Shown here: piece after piece, positions 28,776-37,954 of the stretch
Numbering within the stretch: the first letter of the stretch is position 1
Layout: every line of letters starts with the position of its first letter
Source of the DNA: an uncultured Aquimarina sp.
GTDB taxonomy: Bacteria > Bacteroidota > Bacteroidia > Flavobacteriales > Flavobacteriaceae
Direction: 5' to 3'
NCBI GenBank assembly: GCA_947496555.1
Contig: CANMDH010000021.1
Location: forward strand, 1-64,000
DNA: 64,000 bases
Notes under the pieces: model-generated
What the model saw: only the letters and a program-made list of their open reading frames with translations
Databases searched by the model: none
What the model was told of the DNA's origin: nothing
Program-made: the position numbers and the translations under genes

Positions 28776-30230
28776 TTATTCATTTACAATTGAAATTTTA
28801 AGGGTATTTACCGAATACTTTCCCGCAGAAAAAGTTAGAGAATCCATAGCTGATTGGAATTCTTCGGAGGTGATTAAAACACCGTTATTTTCTTTATCGG
28901 TAGTTGTTATCGAATACCCACTAATTTTGAGATTATTTGCAAAAATTGAAACTTCCTTTTCATCCGGACTATAATTTGAAAAATGTACAAAAAGAGTATC
29001 CTGTCCCATTTTTCTGAATACTGTAGTCTCTGAACTTGGATTATAATCGGTTTCATAACCTATAACGTGGGACGAATCGGGTTGAGTAGAAGTTAGCTGT
29101 TTAAAAGCATAATAATGTTTATACGGCACGGGCTCCGAAGCACCCCAAGGAACATGAATAAGCCCACCGGGATGAAACTCGTTTGGATAGTTATTCTCAA
29201 AATACCACCATGAACTCACCCCATTTCTAACAGCAGTACCAAAAAGATTCGATAAGGACAGTGCAGCTTCAAGTGGCCTGTCTACAGAAACTAATTCCAG
29301 GGCATCACCTTTCAAGGCATGCGTTTCAGATTGATAGATAGGTTTTCCTTCTGATTCATTCGCAATAAGCCTGAACAATTGTGGGTTAGCTCCGTTCTCG
29401 TATTGATGAGTAGCTAGGATATCTATTTGATCCCACACATCAGGATGTTCACTTTTAAAGAACCTCATGTAATCAAGACATCCGTTGGGTGATATGGTGC
29501 TGGGCCCCATGATTAATGGGACTGGCATATTAGTGGTATTTATTGTAGGATCGTTCAACATCTCTTTAAATTTAGGAACGGCATATTTGAAAATGCGAGC
29601 CACCGCTTCTTTGGTATCCCCGTTGAGTCCATAATGATACTTTCGGAATTTGCGATCCAAATCAGGTTCATTTACCACATTCAATATTTCTGTGGATACT
29701 CCTCGATCATGAAATCCTTTAAAAAGTTCAAAAAACCAATTGGCTAAACGATTATAAATTTCAGGATCGTCAGTATTTAAAACTTGTAATGTTTCACCAT
29801 CAACAATTTGGTCTATAATTAAATCGTCAGGAAATTTATTTCCAACCAGTGAAAACTGAATTTCGGGACGGTACCTTTTGGCAGCCTTTACATAATTAGC
29901 TCTCCGATCAAAGTAGGGAGGATCATCACTAGGGTAAATTTGGATATAATCCTGAAGGTATTTCATATTACAATCCTTTGCTATCTGTTGGATTGCCTTG
30001 TCCTGAGCAATCTCATTCATGCTGTAATGATGTCCTAAGAATAAACCTATGGAGACTCCACCTCCTATAAATTGATGTTTATAATCTTCAGTATTCAGAG
30101 TTATTTTTTGTGTCTCTATTACGACTTCTTCCGGTTCTTCTGTAATGATTTCTTCAGGGTCGTCTGAACTACACGCTATCAAACTTGATATAAAACAAAA
30201 CAATAATAGCTTAGTCTTTATTATTTTCAT
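28776..30230 (-). CDS. clan GH-A glycosidase, GH30-like lipoprotein
   Basis: Residues are counted from an in-frame ATG at 30248; I start at the second ATG (residue 7, 30230) because it directly precedes a lipoprotein signal (SSLIAC). A (beta/alpha)8 barrel of the retaining clan is indicated by LNVVNEPDL, with acid/base Glu194, and YQSETH, with nucleophile Glu308. A C-terminal beta-sandwich with the look of GH30 enzymes follows (about 405-490). GH30 includes beta-1,6-galactanases, xylanases and glucosylceramidases. Given the galactose theme of the locus, a galactan-active enzyme is a fair guess. It is a single-gene unit with a CAGGAT motif about 134 bases upstream. Other GH-A families, for example GH39 or GH79-like, cannot be excluded by eye. 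Confidence 0.7.
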   Translation of the reverse strand: MKIIKTKLLLFCFISSLIACSSDDPEEIITEEPEEVVIETQKITLNTEDYKHQFIGGGVSIGLFLGHHYSMNEIAQDKAIQQIAKDCNMKYLQDYIQIYPSDDPPYFDRRANYVKAAKRYRPEIQFSLVGNKFPDDLIIDQIVDGETLQVLNTDDPEIYNRLANWFFELFKGFHDRGVSTEILNVVNEPDLDRKFRKYHYGLNGDTKEAVARIFKYAVPKFKEMLNDPTINTTNMPVPLIMGPSTISPNGCLDYMRFFKSEHPDVWDQIDILATHQYENGANPQLFRLIANESEGKPIYQSETHALKGDALELVSVDRPLEAALSLSNLFGTAVRNGVSSWWYFENNYPNEFHPGGLIHVPWGASEPVPYKHYYAFKQLTSTQPDSSHVIGYETDYNPSSETTVFRKMGQDTLFVHFSNYSPDEKEVSIFANNLKISGYSITTTDKENNGVLITSEEFQSAMDSLTFSAGKYSVNTLKISIVNE

Positions 30231-30705
30231 AACATTTGGTTTGTCCAATTATTAATTATGTGTTTCTCAAAAAACATATAAGTACCGATGGGCTTAATTT
30301 TTATATCTAAATAATTCAAGCCAATTTTCGGATTAAGCTAATTTATTTGAAATCAAAACTTTATGCATCCTGCACCGTCTTGTCTCCATTATTGGCTAGA
30401 GAGTTTTCAAACTCAAAAACTTGTTTAATAGGTTTTCGGGGGTTGAATTTTACACCATTACCTGAAGCCCGTGATCCTACTTTAGATATTATATGGAATG
30501 TAATTCGATTAAGAACTTTGATTTAAAGGCTTCGGAGGAAGGTACAATTACATCTCAAATACACATTTGAATTTTGGAATGTGAAATACTGTAGCCAATA
30601 AGTAAAGAATCACTGGACTATATCACGCAAACAGTAATAGAAAAATGGCAACCCAACCAGATTTGGCTTTTTTGTTAAATGGTTCTTTAAAGAAAACTAA
30701 AAAAT
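30231..30705. other. intergenic region between the GH30-like gene and the GntR gene
   Basis: About 475 bases with no convincing gene. It holds the CAGGAT motif at 30364-30382 and presumably the GH30-like promoter. A 45-codon open stretch around 30380-30525 contains LNFTPLPEARDPTLDIIW but has no start or recognisable family, so I do not call it. Confidence 0.5.
30364..30382 (-). promoter_or_regulatory. CAGGAT direct-repeat motif (site D) upstream of the GH30-like gene
   Basis: On the minus strand the 19-mer is CAAGACGGTGCAGGATGCA, about 134-152 bases upstream of the chosen start. It matches the copy at 28631-28649 at 16 of 19 positions. Confidence 0.55.
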
Positions 30706-31752
30706 CTACATCGACTTACGATCAATAAACCTAAAATCATTTTTAATCTGCTCTTTGCGGTTTTCCAAAATCATTTGGGCCGCAGAAACGCCCATTTGTT
30801 TAAAATCTGTTCCAATAACAGTAATTCCAAGTAATTCTTTTAATGGTGTATCATTGTATGAAACAATTCCTATTTCTTTCCCTAATACCAAAGAGCTTTC
30901 TCTTACTTGTTTTACCAGATCAACCAAATCTGTTTCTTTAATGGTAACATAGGTATCTCCTGCTCTAAGTTCCATGCCCTCATAAATATCATCTAAAACT
31001 TCAAAATCAAACGAATGAGCAACACAAAATTTCCGGAAACCATGTAAAATTTCTCTAGGATACGGATACACAGATTTATCGGGATAGACCAGAATAAGTT
31101 TTTTATATTTTTTTAATTTTTCAAGCCCTTCTTTTAAGGCTTCAATGATATCATCTTCAAAATCTTGGTACACTTGAACGATATCTTCCTTTGAAAAATC
31201 AATTTTATTATCTAAAAGAATAAGTTTATTATCAGGTATTTCTTCAATTGCCTTCAAAACCTTATCGGTATACCCTACATGCTGAAGTTGTTCATTTTTG
31301 AAATGAGACATAATTACGTAATAGTCATAATGACCTTTATATCGTTCCATCAGCTTTAAGAACAACGTTTCATCACAATGATAAATATGAAGATCCAGAT
31401 GAGCATTGGTGCCAATAGCATTTAGGAATGCATTATAGATTGTCATTTTATAGGAACTCAGCTTATTAATCAAGAAAAGAATATTAACCTTGTTTATCAG
31501 ATCTGTTTTAGCCACATAAAATCCTTTTCCTTTTACCGACTCTATTATTTTACGCTCTTTAAGAAGGTTGTAAGCTTTCTCTACAGTATCCCTAGACAAA
31601 TAGAACTCTTCACTTATCTCGTTGATAGATGGGATTTTCTGTCCAACATTCAGATTTCCTCTAGAGATATCGTCTATAATTGAGTCTACAATCTGTTTAT
31701 ACTTAGGCTTTCTTGAATCGTGATCTATCCTTATGTTTACTATAAGATCCAT
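30706..31752 (-). CDS. GntR-family transcriptional regulator with sugar-binding-like domain
   Basis: The N-terminal winged helix (about residues 10-80 from this start) has the GntR pattern IPSINEISEEFYLSRDTVEKAY and a KGKGFYV wing. The rest has the periplasmic-binding-protein/LacI-like effector fold seen in AraR-type GntR regulators. An in-frame ATG at 31815 would add a hydrophobic 21-residue lead, which is unlikely for a cytoplasmic regulator, so I start at 31752 (MDLIVNIRIDHDSRKP). It is divergent from the rhamnose operon, which makes a rhamnose- or rhamnulose-responsive role the natural guess. Its operator was not identified; the direct-repeat CAGGAT motif between the two genes is not a typical GntR palindrome. 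Confidence 0.85.
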   Translation of the reverse strand: MDLIVNIRIDHDSRKPKYKQIVDSIIDDISRGNLNVGQKIPSINEISEEFYLSRDTVEKAYNLLKERKIIESVKGKGFYVAKTDLINKVNILFLINKLSSYKMTIYNAFLNAIGTNAHLDLHIYHCDETLFLKLMERYKGHYDYYVIMSHFKNEQLQHVGYTDKVLKAIEEIPDNKLILLDNKIDFSKEDIVQVYQDFEDDIIEALKEGLEKLKKYKKLILVYPDKSVYPYPREILHGFRKFCVAHSFDFEVLDDIYEGMELRAGDTYVTIKETDLVDLVKQVRESSLVLGKEIGIVSYNDTPLKELLGITVIGTDFKQMGVSAAQMILENRKEQIKNDFRFIDRKSM

Positions 31753-31879
31753 TTGTTTTAGTAGGGGTAAAATTATACGTGTCGCGTTGAAAAATAAACA
31801 AAAAATAAACAACATTATTGATTATTTAATCATTTTTTGTCTAAATTATCGAAGTATTCTAAGTAAATGTTTGATTATA

Positions 31880-31898
31880 CAGTATACTACAGGATGGA
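31880..31898 (+). promoter_or_regulatory. CAGGAT direct-repeat motif (site B) upstream of the rhamnose operon
   Basis: The 19-mer CAGTATACTACAGGATGGA lies about 77-95 bases upstream of the first rhamnose gene. It differs from the susC copy at 26965-26983 at one position only. Confidence 0.6.
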
Positions 31899-31974
31899 GA
31901 ATGTTGGTGCTAATTCTATTTTCGTTACAATAACACATTAGGAAATAAACGCCAACTTTAAAACCCCGTTTATT

Positions 31975-34080
31975 ATGGGAATAACCAAAAAGACGTACAA
32001 GTATGTAGATTATCTTTGGGATGATAAAAAAGCTGCTTCACTAAATAATGATGAAGTAGCACTTTTTTTATACAGATCTAACATTTTGGGTGCTGATTTA
32101 CGTATTACTAATTATGGTGGTGGAAATACCAGTTGTAAAACCATTGAAAAAGATCCTTTGACTAATGATGAAGTTGAAGTAATGTGGGTAAAAGGATCTG
32201 GTGGGGATATTGGAACATTAACCAGATCTGGTATTGCTGGACTATATACAGAACGACTAAGAGATCTTAAAAAAGTCTATCGCGGTATAGAGTATGAAGA
32301 TGAAATGGTCGCTTTGTTCAACCATTGCTTATATGATTTAAATAGTAAAGCTCCCTCGATAGATACACCATTACACGGATTATTACCTTTTAAGCATATT
32401 GACCATCTTCATCCAGATGCTGTGATTGCCATTGCTGCAGCAAAAGACGGAGAAAAAATCACCAAAGAGATCTGGGGTGATACCATGGGTTGGATTTCTT
32501 GGCAACGACCTGGTTTTGATCTGGGATTACAACTAGAAAAATGTATTGAAGAGCATCCGCGAATCAGAGGTATTGTATTAGAAAGTCACGGACTATTTAC
32601 TTGGGGAGAGACTTCGTACGAATGTTATATTAATAGTCTAGAAGTTATAGAAATGGCCTCATCTTACATAGAAAATAAGATAAGGGAAAAAGGCCATGTT
32701 TTTGGAGGACAACAAGTAAAGAGTCTTGCCCCGAGCAAGCGCATAGCACAGGCCTCGACAATAGCCCCTTTATTAAGAGGCCTGTGTTCTACTAAGCAGA
32801 GAATGATAGGCCATTTTACCGACGAAGATAGAGTCTTGACCTACATCAACAGTAATGATCTGGACAAGTTGGCGCTCATGGGTACTTCTTGTCCCGATCA
32901 TTTTTTAAGAACCAAAATCAAGCCATTGGTGCTTAGCTTGTCTCCAGATGAGGACCCGTCTCAAATAGAAGAGATCATACAAAAACTACAACCAGAATTC
33001 GAAAAATACAGACAAGATTATATTGAATATTATGAAAGCTGTAAACATGAAGATAGTCCACCAATACGGGATCCTAATCCTGTAGTCATCATATATCCTG
33101 GAGTAGGTATGTTCACTTTTGCCAAAAATAAACAAACGGCAAGGGTGGCTAGTGAATTTTATGTCAACGCCATCAATGTAATGCGTGGTGCTGAAGCAAT
33201 TTCAGAATACACAGCGCTACCCAGACAAGAAGCTTTTAATATTGAATACTGGTTGCTTGAAGAAGCAAAACTACAACGAATGCCTACCGAAAAACCTTTA
33301 TCGAGAAAAGTAGCAATCATTACAGGAGCTGCAGGAGGAATAGGCAAAGCAATTGCAGACAAATTGGTAGCAGAAGGAGCAAATGTAGTCATTACAGACC
33401 TTCAACCAGAGGCTTTAAGTGAAACCCAAACGTCATACAAAAAAGATGAGGTTGTTACAGCTGTTTGTGATGTTACCGATTCTGACTCAATAGAAAAGGC
33501 TTACAAAGAAGCATGTATAAACTTTGCCGGAGTAGATATAATTATTCATTCTGCAGGATTAGCTATTTCTAAACCACTAGAAGACACTTCTATCACAGAC
33601 TGGAATTTATTGCAAAATGTATTGGTAAAAGGACAGTTTCTAATGGTTAAAAAAGGAGTAGAAATTTTGAAAACTCAAGGTTTTGGAGGCAATATTATCA
33701 ATATTGCCAGTAAAAATGGATTGGTATCCGGTCCTAACAATGTAGGATATGGTACCGCAAAAGCTGCACAACAACATATGACCCGATTATTGGCTGCAGA
33801 ACTGGGACCCCATAAGATTAGAGTCAACACAGTAAATCCCGATGGAGTCATTGTTGGAAGCAAAATATGGGAAGGAAAATGGGCAGAAGGTCGTGCCAAA
33901 GCCTACGGAATTAAAGTTGAGGAGCTACCAGCACATTATGCAAAGAGGAATTTGCTTAACGAAATTATATTACCAGAAGATATAGCAAATGCCGTATTTG
34001 CGCTTTTAGCAATCTTAGATAAAAGTACTGGTAATACCATTAACGTAGATGGTGGAATGCCCAATGCTTTTGTACGATAA
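31975..34080 (+). CDS. rhaEW: bifunctional rhamnulose-1-phosphate aldolase/L-lactaldehyde dehydrogenase
   Basis: This 701-residue fusion cleaves L-rhamnulose 1-phosphate to DHAP and L-lactaldehyde, then oxidises the aldehyde to L-lactate. Residues 1 to about 420 are a class II aldolase domain with zinc-ligand His residues in DHLHPDA and a later ESHGLF. Residues about 440-701 are a short-chain dehydrogenase with the nucleotide motif TGAAGGIG and the catalytic YGTAK (Tyr592, Lys596) preceded by NIASKNG. The length and domain order match the known fused enzyme (RhaEW in Bacillus). It is the first gene of the rhamnose operon, followed 17 bases later by the isomerase. No signal peptide, so cytoplasmic. 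Confidence 0.92.
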   Translation: MGITKKTYKYVDYLWDDKKAASLNNDEVALFLYRSNILGADLRITNYGGGNTSCKTIEKDPLTNDEVEVMWVKGSGGDIGTLTRSGIAGLYTERLRDLKKVYRGIEYEDEMVALFNHCLYDLNSKAPSIDTPLHGLLPFKHIDHLHPDAVIAIAAAKDGEKITKEIWGDTMGWISWQRPGFDLGLQLEKCIEEHPRIRGIVLESHGLFTWGETSYECYINSLEVIEMASSYIENKIREKGHVFGGQQVKSLAPSKRIAQASTIAPLLRGLCSTKQRMIGHFTDEDRVLTYINSNDLDKLALMGTSCPDHFLRTKIKPLVLSLSPDEDPSQIEEIIQKLQPEFEKYRQDYIEYYESCKHEDSPPIRDPNPVVIIYPGVGMFTFAKNKQTARVASEFYVNAINVMRGAEAISEYTALPRQEAFNIEYWLLEEAKLQRMPTEKPLSRKVAIITGAAGGIGKAIADKLVAEGANVVITDLQPEALSETQTSYKKDEVVTAVCDVTDSDSIEKAYKEACINFAGVDIIIHSAGLAISKPLEDTSITDWNLLQNVLVKGQFLMVKKGVEILKTQGFGGNIINIASKNGLVSGPNNVGYGTAKAAQQHMTRLLAAELGPHKIRVNTVNPDGVIVGSKIWEGKWAEGRAKAYGIKVEELPAHYAKRNLLNEIILPEDIANAVFALLAILDKSTGNTINVDGGMPNAFVR

Positions 34081-34097
34081 TAATCACATATTTCTTT

Positions 34098-35378
34098 ATG
34101 AAAATTGACAAGCAACAAATATTTGATATCAATAAAAGTGTAGAAACAAAACATTTAATACAGCTTGACTTTACAGCAAACCAGCTTCAACACAAGAGTA
34201 TTGATGGTCAAAGTATCATCGAAAAACTTAAGGCTTTTCAGGTTGCAATACCTAGCTGGGCGTTAGGTGCTGGTGGAACGCGTTTTGGAAGGTTCTCTTT
34301 TGGAGGAGAACCTGCGACTTTAGAACAAAAACTGGATGATATAGGTATTTTACATTCCCTTACCAACACTGCTGGTGCGGTATCTCTACATATCCCCTGG
34401 GACATTCCAAAGGATTATCTAGCTATAAAAGAAAAAGCTGCTTCGCATAACATTATTTTTGATGCTGTAAATTCCAATACATTTCAGGATCAATCAAATG
34501 CAAAAGAGAGTTATAAATACGGCTCTTTATCCAATATAAGTCAAGCTGTTAGGGAACAGGCCATACAACACAATATTCACGTTATTGATATTGGCGAAAA
34601 ATTAGGTTCGAAAAGTATAACAATATGGCTCGCCGATGGTGCTAATTTTCCTGGACAGAACAATTTTCAAAAAGCACTAAAGAATACTCAAGATAGTCTC
34701 AAAAAGATATACCAATCGCTACCCGATGATTGGAAAATGTTTATAGAATATAAACCCTACGAACCTAATTTCTATAGCACCGTGATTCAAGATTGGGGCA
34801 CCTCTCTGATGTTAGCAGAAAGCTGTGGAGATAAAGCCTACACTCTGGTAGATTTAGGACATCATTTACCCAATACCAATATCGAACAGATTGTTGCCAC
34901 TCTTCTATACAAAGGCAAATTAGGTGGTTTTCATTTTAATGATAGTAAATATGGAGATGACGACTTAACCGTAGGTTCCATAAAACCATATGCTCTTTTC
35001 CTTATTTTTAATGAGTTGGTTTACGGAATAGAAAATAATCCTCAAAATCCCGAACTTTCCTGGATGATCGATGCCAGTCACAACACCAAGGATCCTTTGG
35101 AAGATTTAATACAATCCCTAGAGGCTATTTTAATTGCTTATGCGCAAGCGTTGTTGGTAGATCAAAAAAAACTTAGCCAAGCCCAAGAAGCTCAAGATGT
35201 AGTTGCTTGTCAAGAAATTTTACAAAATGCATATCGAACCGATGTTCGACCTTTGGTAAGAGAATCTAGATTGCAAGTTCATGCTGCTATTGATCCTTTA
35301 ATCATGTATCGCAAATTAAAAATCAGAAAAAATTTGATTAAAGAACGTGGAAAAAATTCAACCGCAACTGGATTATAA
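34098..35378 (+). CDS. rhaI: L-rhamnose isomerase (RhaI-type TIM barrel)
   Basis: The enzyme converts L-rhamnose to L-rhamnulose. The 426-residue protein is a metal-dependent TIM barrel of the xylose-isomerase-like fold, not the E. coli RhaA type. Visible signatures are AVSLHIPWD (about 95-103), the metal region VDLGHHLPN near 253-261 and GGFHFNDSKYGDDD near 276-289. Position between the aldolase fusion and the kinase in a compact operon supports the substrate. The kinase starts 6 bases after its stop. Confidence 0.88.
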   Translation: MKIDKQQIFDINKSVETKHLIQLDFTANQLQHKSIDGQSIIEKLKAFQVAIPSWALGAGGTRFGRFSFGGEPATLEQKLDDIGILHSLTNTAGAVSLHIPWDIPKDYLAIKEKAASHNIIFDAVNSNTFQDQSNAKESYKYGSLSNISQAVREQAIQHNIHVIDIGEKLGSKSITIWLADGANFPGQNNFQKALKNTQDSLKKIYQSLPDDWKMFIEYKPYEPNFYSTVIQDWGTSLMLAESCGDKAYTLVDLGHHLPNTNIEQIVATLLYKGKLGGFHFNDSKYGDDDLTVGSIKPYALFLIFNELVYGIENNPQNPELSWMIDASHNTKDPLEDLIQSLEAILIAYAQALLVDQKKLSQAQEAQDVVACQEILQNAYRTDVRPLVRESRLQVHAAIDPLIMYRKLKIRKNLIKERGKNSTATGL

Positions 35379-35384
35379 GAACTC

Positions 35385-36773
35385 ATGAAAAAGGTAACAG
35401 CAGTTTTTGATATCGGAAAAACCAATAAGAAGTTCTTCCTCTTTGATTCAGATTATAAGGAAGTATATAAAGAATATACTGTATTGGAAGAGATTGAAGA
35501 TGAAGATGGTTATCCGACTGAAAATTTACCTGAACTTCAGAAATGGTTGAAAGACCTTTTTAATCGAATCCTTTCTGCCAAAAAGTATGATATTAAAGCG
35601 ATCAACTTCTCAACCTACGGAGCTAGTTTTGTATATCTGGATAAAAAAGGCAATGTTCTAACACATTTATATAATTATCTGAAACCGCTTCCCGAAGAAA
35701 TTAAAATATCATTCTATCAAGATCACGGGAACCCACAAACCATTGCCGCCGAAACTGCATCTCCACAAGGAGGTATGCTCAATTCAGGGATGCAATTGTA
35801 TTGGCTTAAACATACACGTCCTGGTTTGTTTTCGAATATTAAATACGTACTACATTTCCCTCAATATATATCCTTTTTATTTACAGGTATTCCGGTGAGT
35901 GAATTCACAAGTATCGGATGTCATACAGCACTTTGGAATTATAGGAAGAACACTTACCATCAATGGATTGTCAATCAAGGAATTGATGCGAAATTTCCAT
36001 TTATAGTTCCCACACAAACCAGTTTCAATATGAGGTATGCTAATAAAAAAATTAAAATCGGAGTCGGAATTCATGATAGTTCTTCTGCATTAATCCCATA
36101 TTTACTTGGTGAAAAAAAGCCTTTCGTTTTGATTTCCACAGGGACATGGAGTATTACTTTAAACCCATTCAATAAGAATCCTTTGTCCAACGAAGATATA
36201 GAAAAAAATTGCCTGAATTACCTTAGTTTAGAAGGAAAACCAGTACGGGCAACTCGTTTTTTTATGGGAAACGAATACAAAAAACAAGTCAAGAAGCTAA
36301 GCACCCATTTTGACAAGGACAATGAATATCATAAAACCATCAAATTTGATCTCAATTTGTATTTAAAACTTAAGAAAAAGAAGAAAAGGCATTTCAGATT
36401 TGAAGAAATTGAATTTGAGAAGCCAAACAGACCTGATCATACCCATTTGTCTATCTTTTCTTCGTTTGAAGAGGCTTTTCATGAATTAATGATCGAATTG
36501 GTTCAAATTCAAGTAAAGACAACTCGCCTTGCAATTGGTAAAAGTGTCATTAAGAAAATATATATTGATGGTGGTTTTATTGAAAACGAAATTTTTGTTA
36601 AGCTAATCGCACTTAATTTTAAAGAATACAAAGTAAGAACTACAAAGTCACCTCTTGGGTCTGCTCTTGGGGCTGCAATGGCTATTTCTGATCAAAAATT
36701 AGATTCCAGATTCCTAAAAGATAATTATCAGGTAAAAAAATTAAAACCTCCTGTATTACAAACATTAGACTAG
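35385..36773 (+). CDS. rhaB: L-rhamnulose kinase, FGGY family
   Basis: A 462-residue sugar kinase that would phosphorylate L-rhamnulose at C1. The N-terminal phosphate-binding strand VFDIGKTNKKFFLFD and the middle STGTWSITLN are typical of the FGGY family, and a late GGFIENEIF corresponds to the adenosine region. A Lys-rich stretch near residues 324-332 (KLKKKKKRH) is unusual. Placement between RhaI and L-lactate dehydrogenase genes supports rhamnulose over other ketoses, since the FGGY family alone does not fix the substrate. Confidence 0.85.
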   Translation: MKKVTAVFDIGKTNKKFFLFDSDYKEVYKEYTVLEEIEDEDGYPTENLPELQKWLKDLFNRILSAKKYDIKAINFSTYGASFVYLDKKGNVLTHLYNYLKPLPEEIKISFYQDHGNPQTIAAETASPQGGMLNSGMQLYWLKHTRPGLFSNIKYVLHFPQYISFLFTGIPVSEFTSIGCHTALWNYRKNTYHQWIVNQGIDAKFPFIVPTQTSFNMRYANKKIKIGVGIHDSSSALIPYLLGEKKPFVLISTGTWSITLNPFNKNPLSNEDIEKNCLNYLSLEGKPVRATRFFMGNEYKKQVKKLSTHFDKDNEYHKTIKFDLNLYLKLKKKKKRHFRFEEIEFEKPNRPDHTHLSIFSSFEEAFHELMIELVQIQVKTTRLAIGKSVIKKIYIDGGFIENEIFVKLIALNFKEYKVRTTKSPLGSALGAAMAISDQKLDSRFLKDNYQVKKLKPPVLQTLD

Positions 36774-36784
36774 ATTTTTAACAT

Positions 36785-37954
36785 ATGAAGTGGCCTTATA
36801 ATACAAAATATCCTTCTGTTGACGACCTAAGAGCAAAAGCAAAAAAAAGAATTCCAAAATTTGCTTTTGAGTATCTAGATGGTGGATGCAATGAAGACGT
36901 AAATCTACATAGAAACCGAACTGATATTCAGAAAGTTGAGCTCCGGCCTCATTATCTTAGTACACATAGCGGTTCTGACATGACAACAGAGCTGTTTGGA
37001 ATTACTTATGATGCACCATTTGGCATTGCTCCGGTAGGCCTACAAGGATTGATGTGGCCAAATTCACCTGAAATCCTGGCAAAAGCAGCCCTTGAGCATA
37101 ATATTCCATTTGTTTTAAGTACAGTATCTACCAGTAGCATCGAACGTATTAGTGAAATTACAGAAGGCAGAGCCTGGTTTCAGTTGTATCATCCTACCGA
37201 AGATAGACTAAGGGATGATATTATTAATCGAGCTGAGGCAGCAGGATGCCCTGTGTTAGTATTGCTATGTGATGTTCCCACCTTTGGGTTTCGCCCTAGG
37301 GATATACGAAATGGTTTGGCTCTGCCACCAAAGATGTCGGCACAAAATATTTTACAAATTCTTGGTAAACCTAACTGGGCATTACAAACGTTATTTCATG
37401 GACAACCAAATTTTGAAACGTTAAAGCCATATATGCCAAAAAACTTGGATCTTAGTGCCCTTGGACAATTTATGGATCAAACTTTTACCGGTAGACTTAA
37501 TGAAGAAAAAATAGCTCCTATCAGAGATATGTGGAAAGGTAAAATAGTGCTAAAAGGAGTTGCCAGTGAAGCCGATACCGAAAAAGCAATTAAACTAGGC
37601 TTAGACGGTATTATTGTTTCTAATCATGGAGGAAGACAGCTGGATGCTGGTCAATCTACCATAAAACCACTATACAACATTGCCGAAAAATATGGAGATA
37701 AGATTACTATAATGATGGATAGTGGGCTTCGTTCGGGCCCCGATATAGCAAGAAGCATGGCTTGTGGTGCTAAGTTTACCTTTATGGGTAGATCGTTTAT
37801 GTATGGTGCAGCAGCTTTGGGAAAAGAAGGAGGAAATCATACAATTTCGCTCATTAAAACCCAATTACAGCAAGTCATGGAACAAATATGTTGTGAAAAA
37901 GTATCAGATTTTCCCGATCATCTAATTAACTCTAAAGTAATGAAAATCGTATGA
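36785..37954 (+). CDS. lldD: FMN-dependent L-lactate dehydrogenase
   Basis: The enzyme oxidises L-lactate to pyruvate and passes electrons to the respiratory chain. The 389-residue protein has the alpha-hydroxyacid oxidase TIM barrel, including the active-site SNHGGRQLD (His281, Arg284) and the FMN-phosphate region MDSGLRSG followed by GAKFTFMGR. The N-terminal FAFEYLDGG is also typical. It follows the kinase by 11 bases, and its final codons overlap the permease start (ATGA). Its presence completes a route from rhamnose to DHAP and pyruvate without leaving the operon. Confidence 0.9.
   Translation: MKWPYNTKYPSVDDLRAKAKKRIPKFAFEYLDGGCNEDVNLHRNRTDIQKVELRPHYLSTHSGSDMTTELFGITYDAPFGIAPVGLQGLMWPNSPEILAKAALEHNIPFVLSTVSTSSIERISEITEGRAWFQLYHPTEDRLRDDIINRAEAAGCPVLVLLCDVPTFGFRPRDIRNGLALPPKMSAQNILQILGKPNWALQTLFHGQPNFETLKPYMPKNLDLSALGQFMDQTFTGRLNEEKIAPIRDMWKGKIVLKGVASEADTEKAIKLGLDGIIVSNHGGRQLDAGQSTIKPLYNIAEKYGDKITIMMDSGLRSGPDIARSMACGAKFTFMGRSFMYGAAALGKEGGNHTISLIKTQLQQVMEQICCEKVSDFPDHLINSKVMKIV

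Noticed and set aside
30380-30525. 45-codon open stretch containing FTPLPEARDPTLDIIW
   Set aside because: It has no start codon in a useful position, no family match that I can state and ends in ordinary intergenic sequence.
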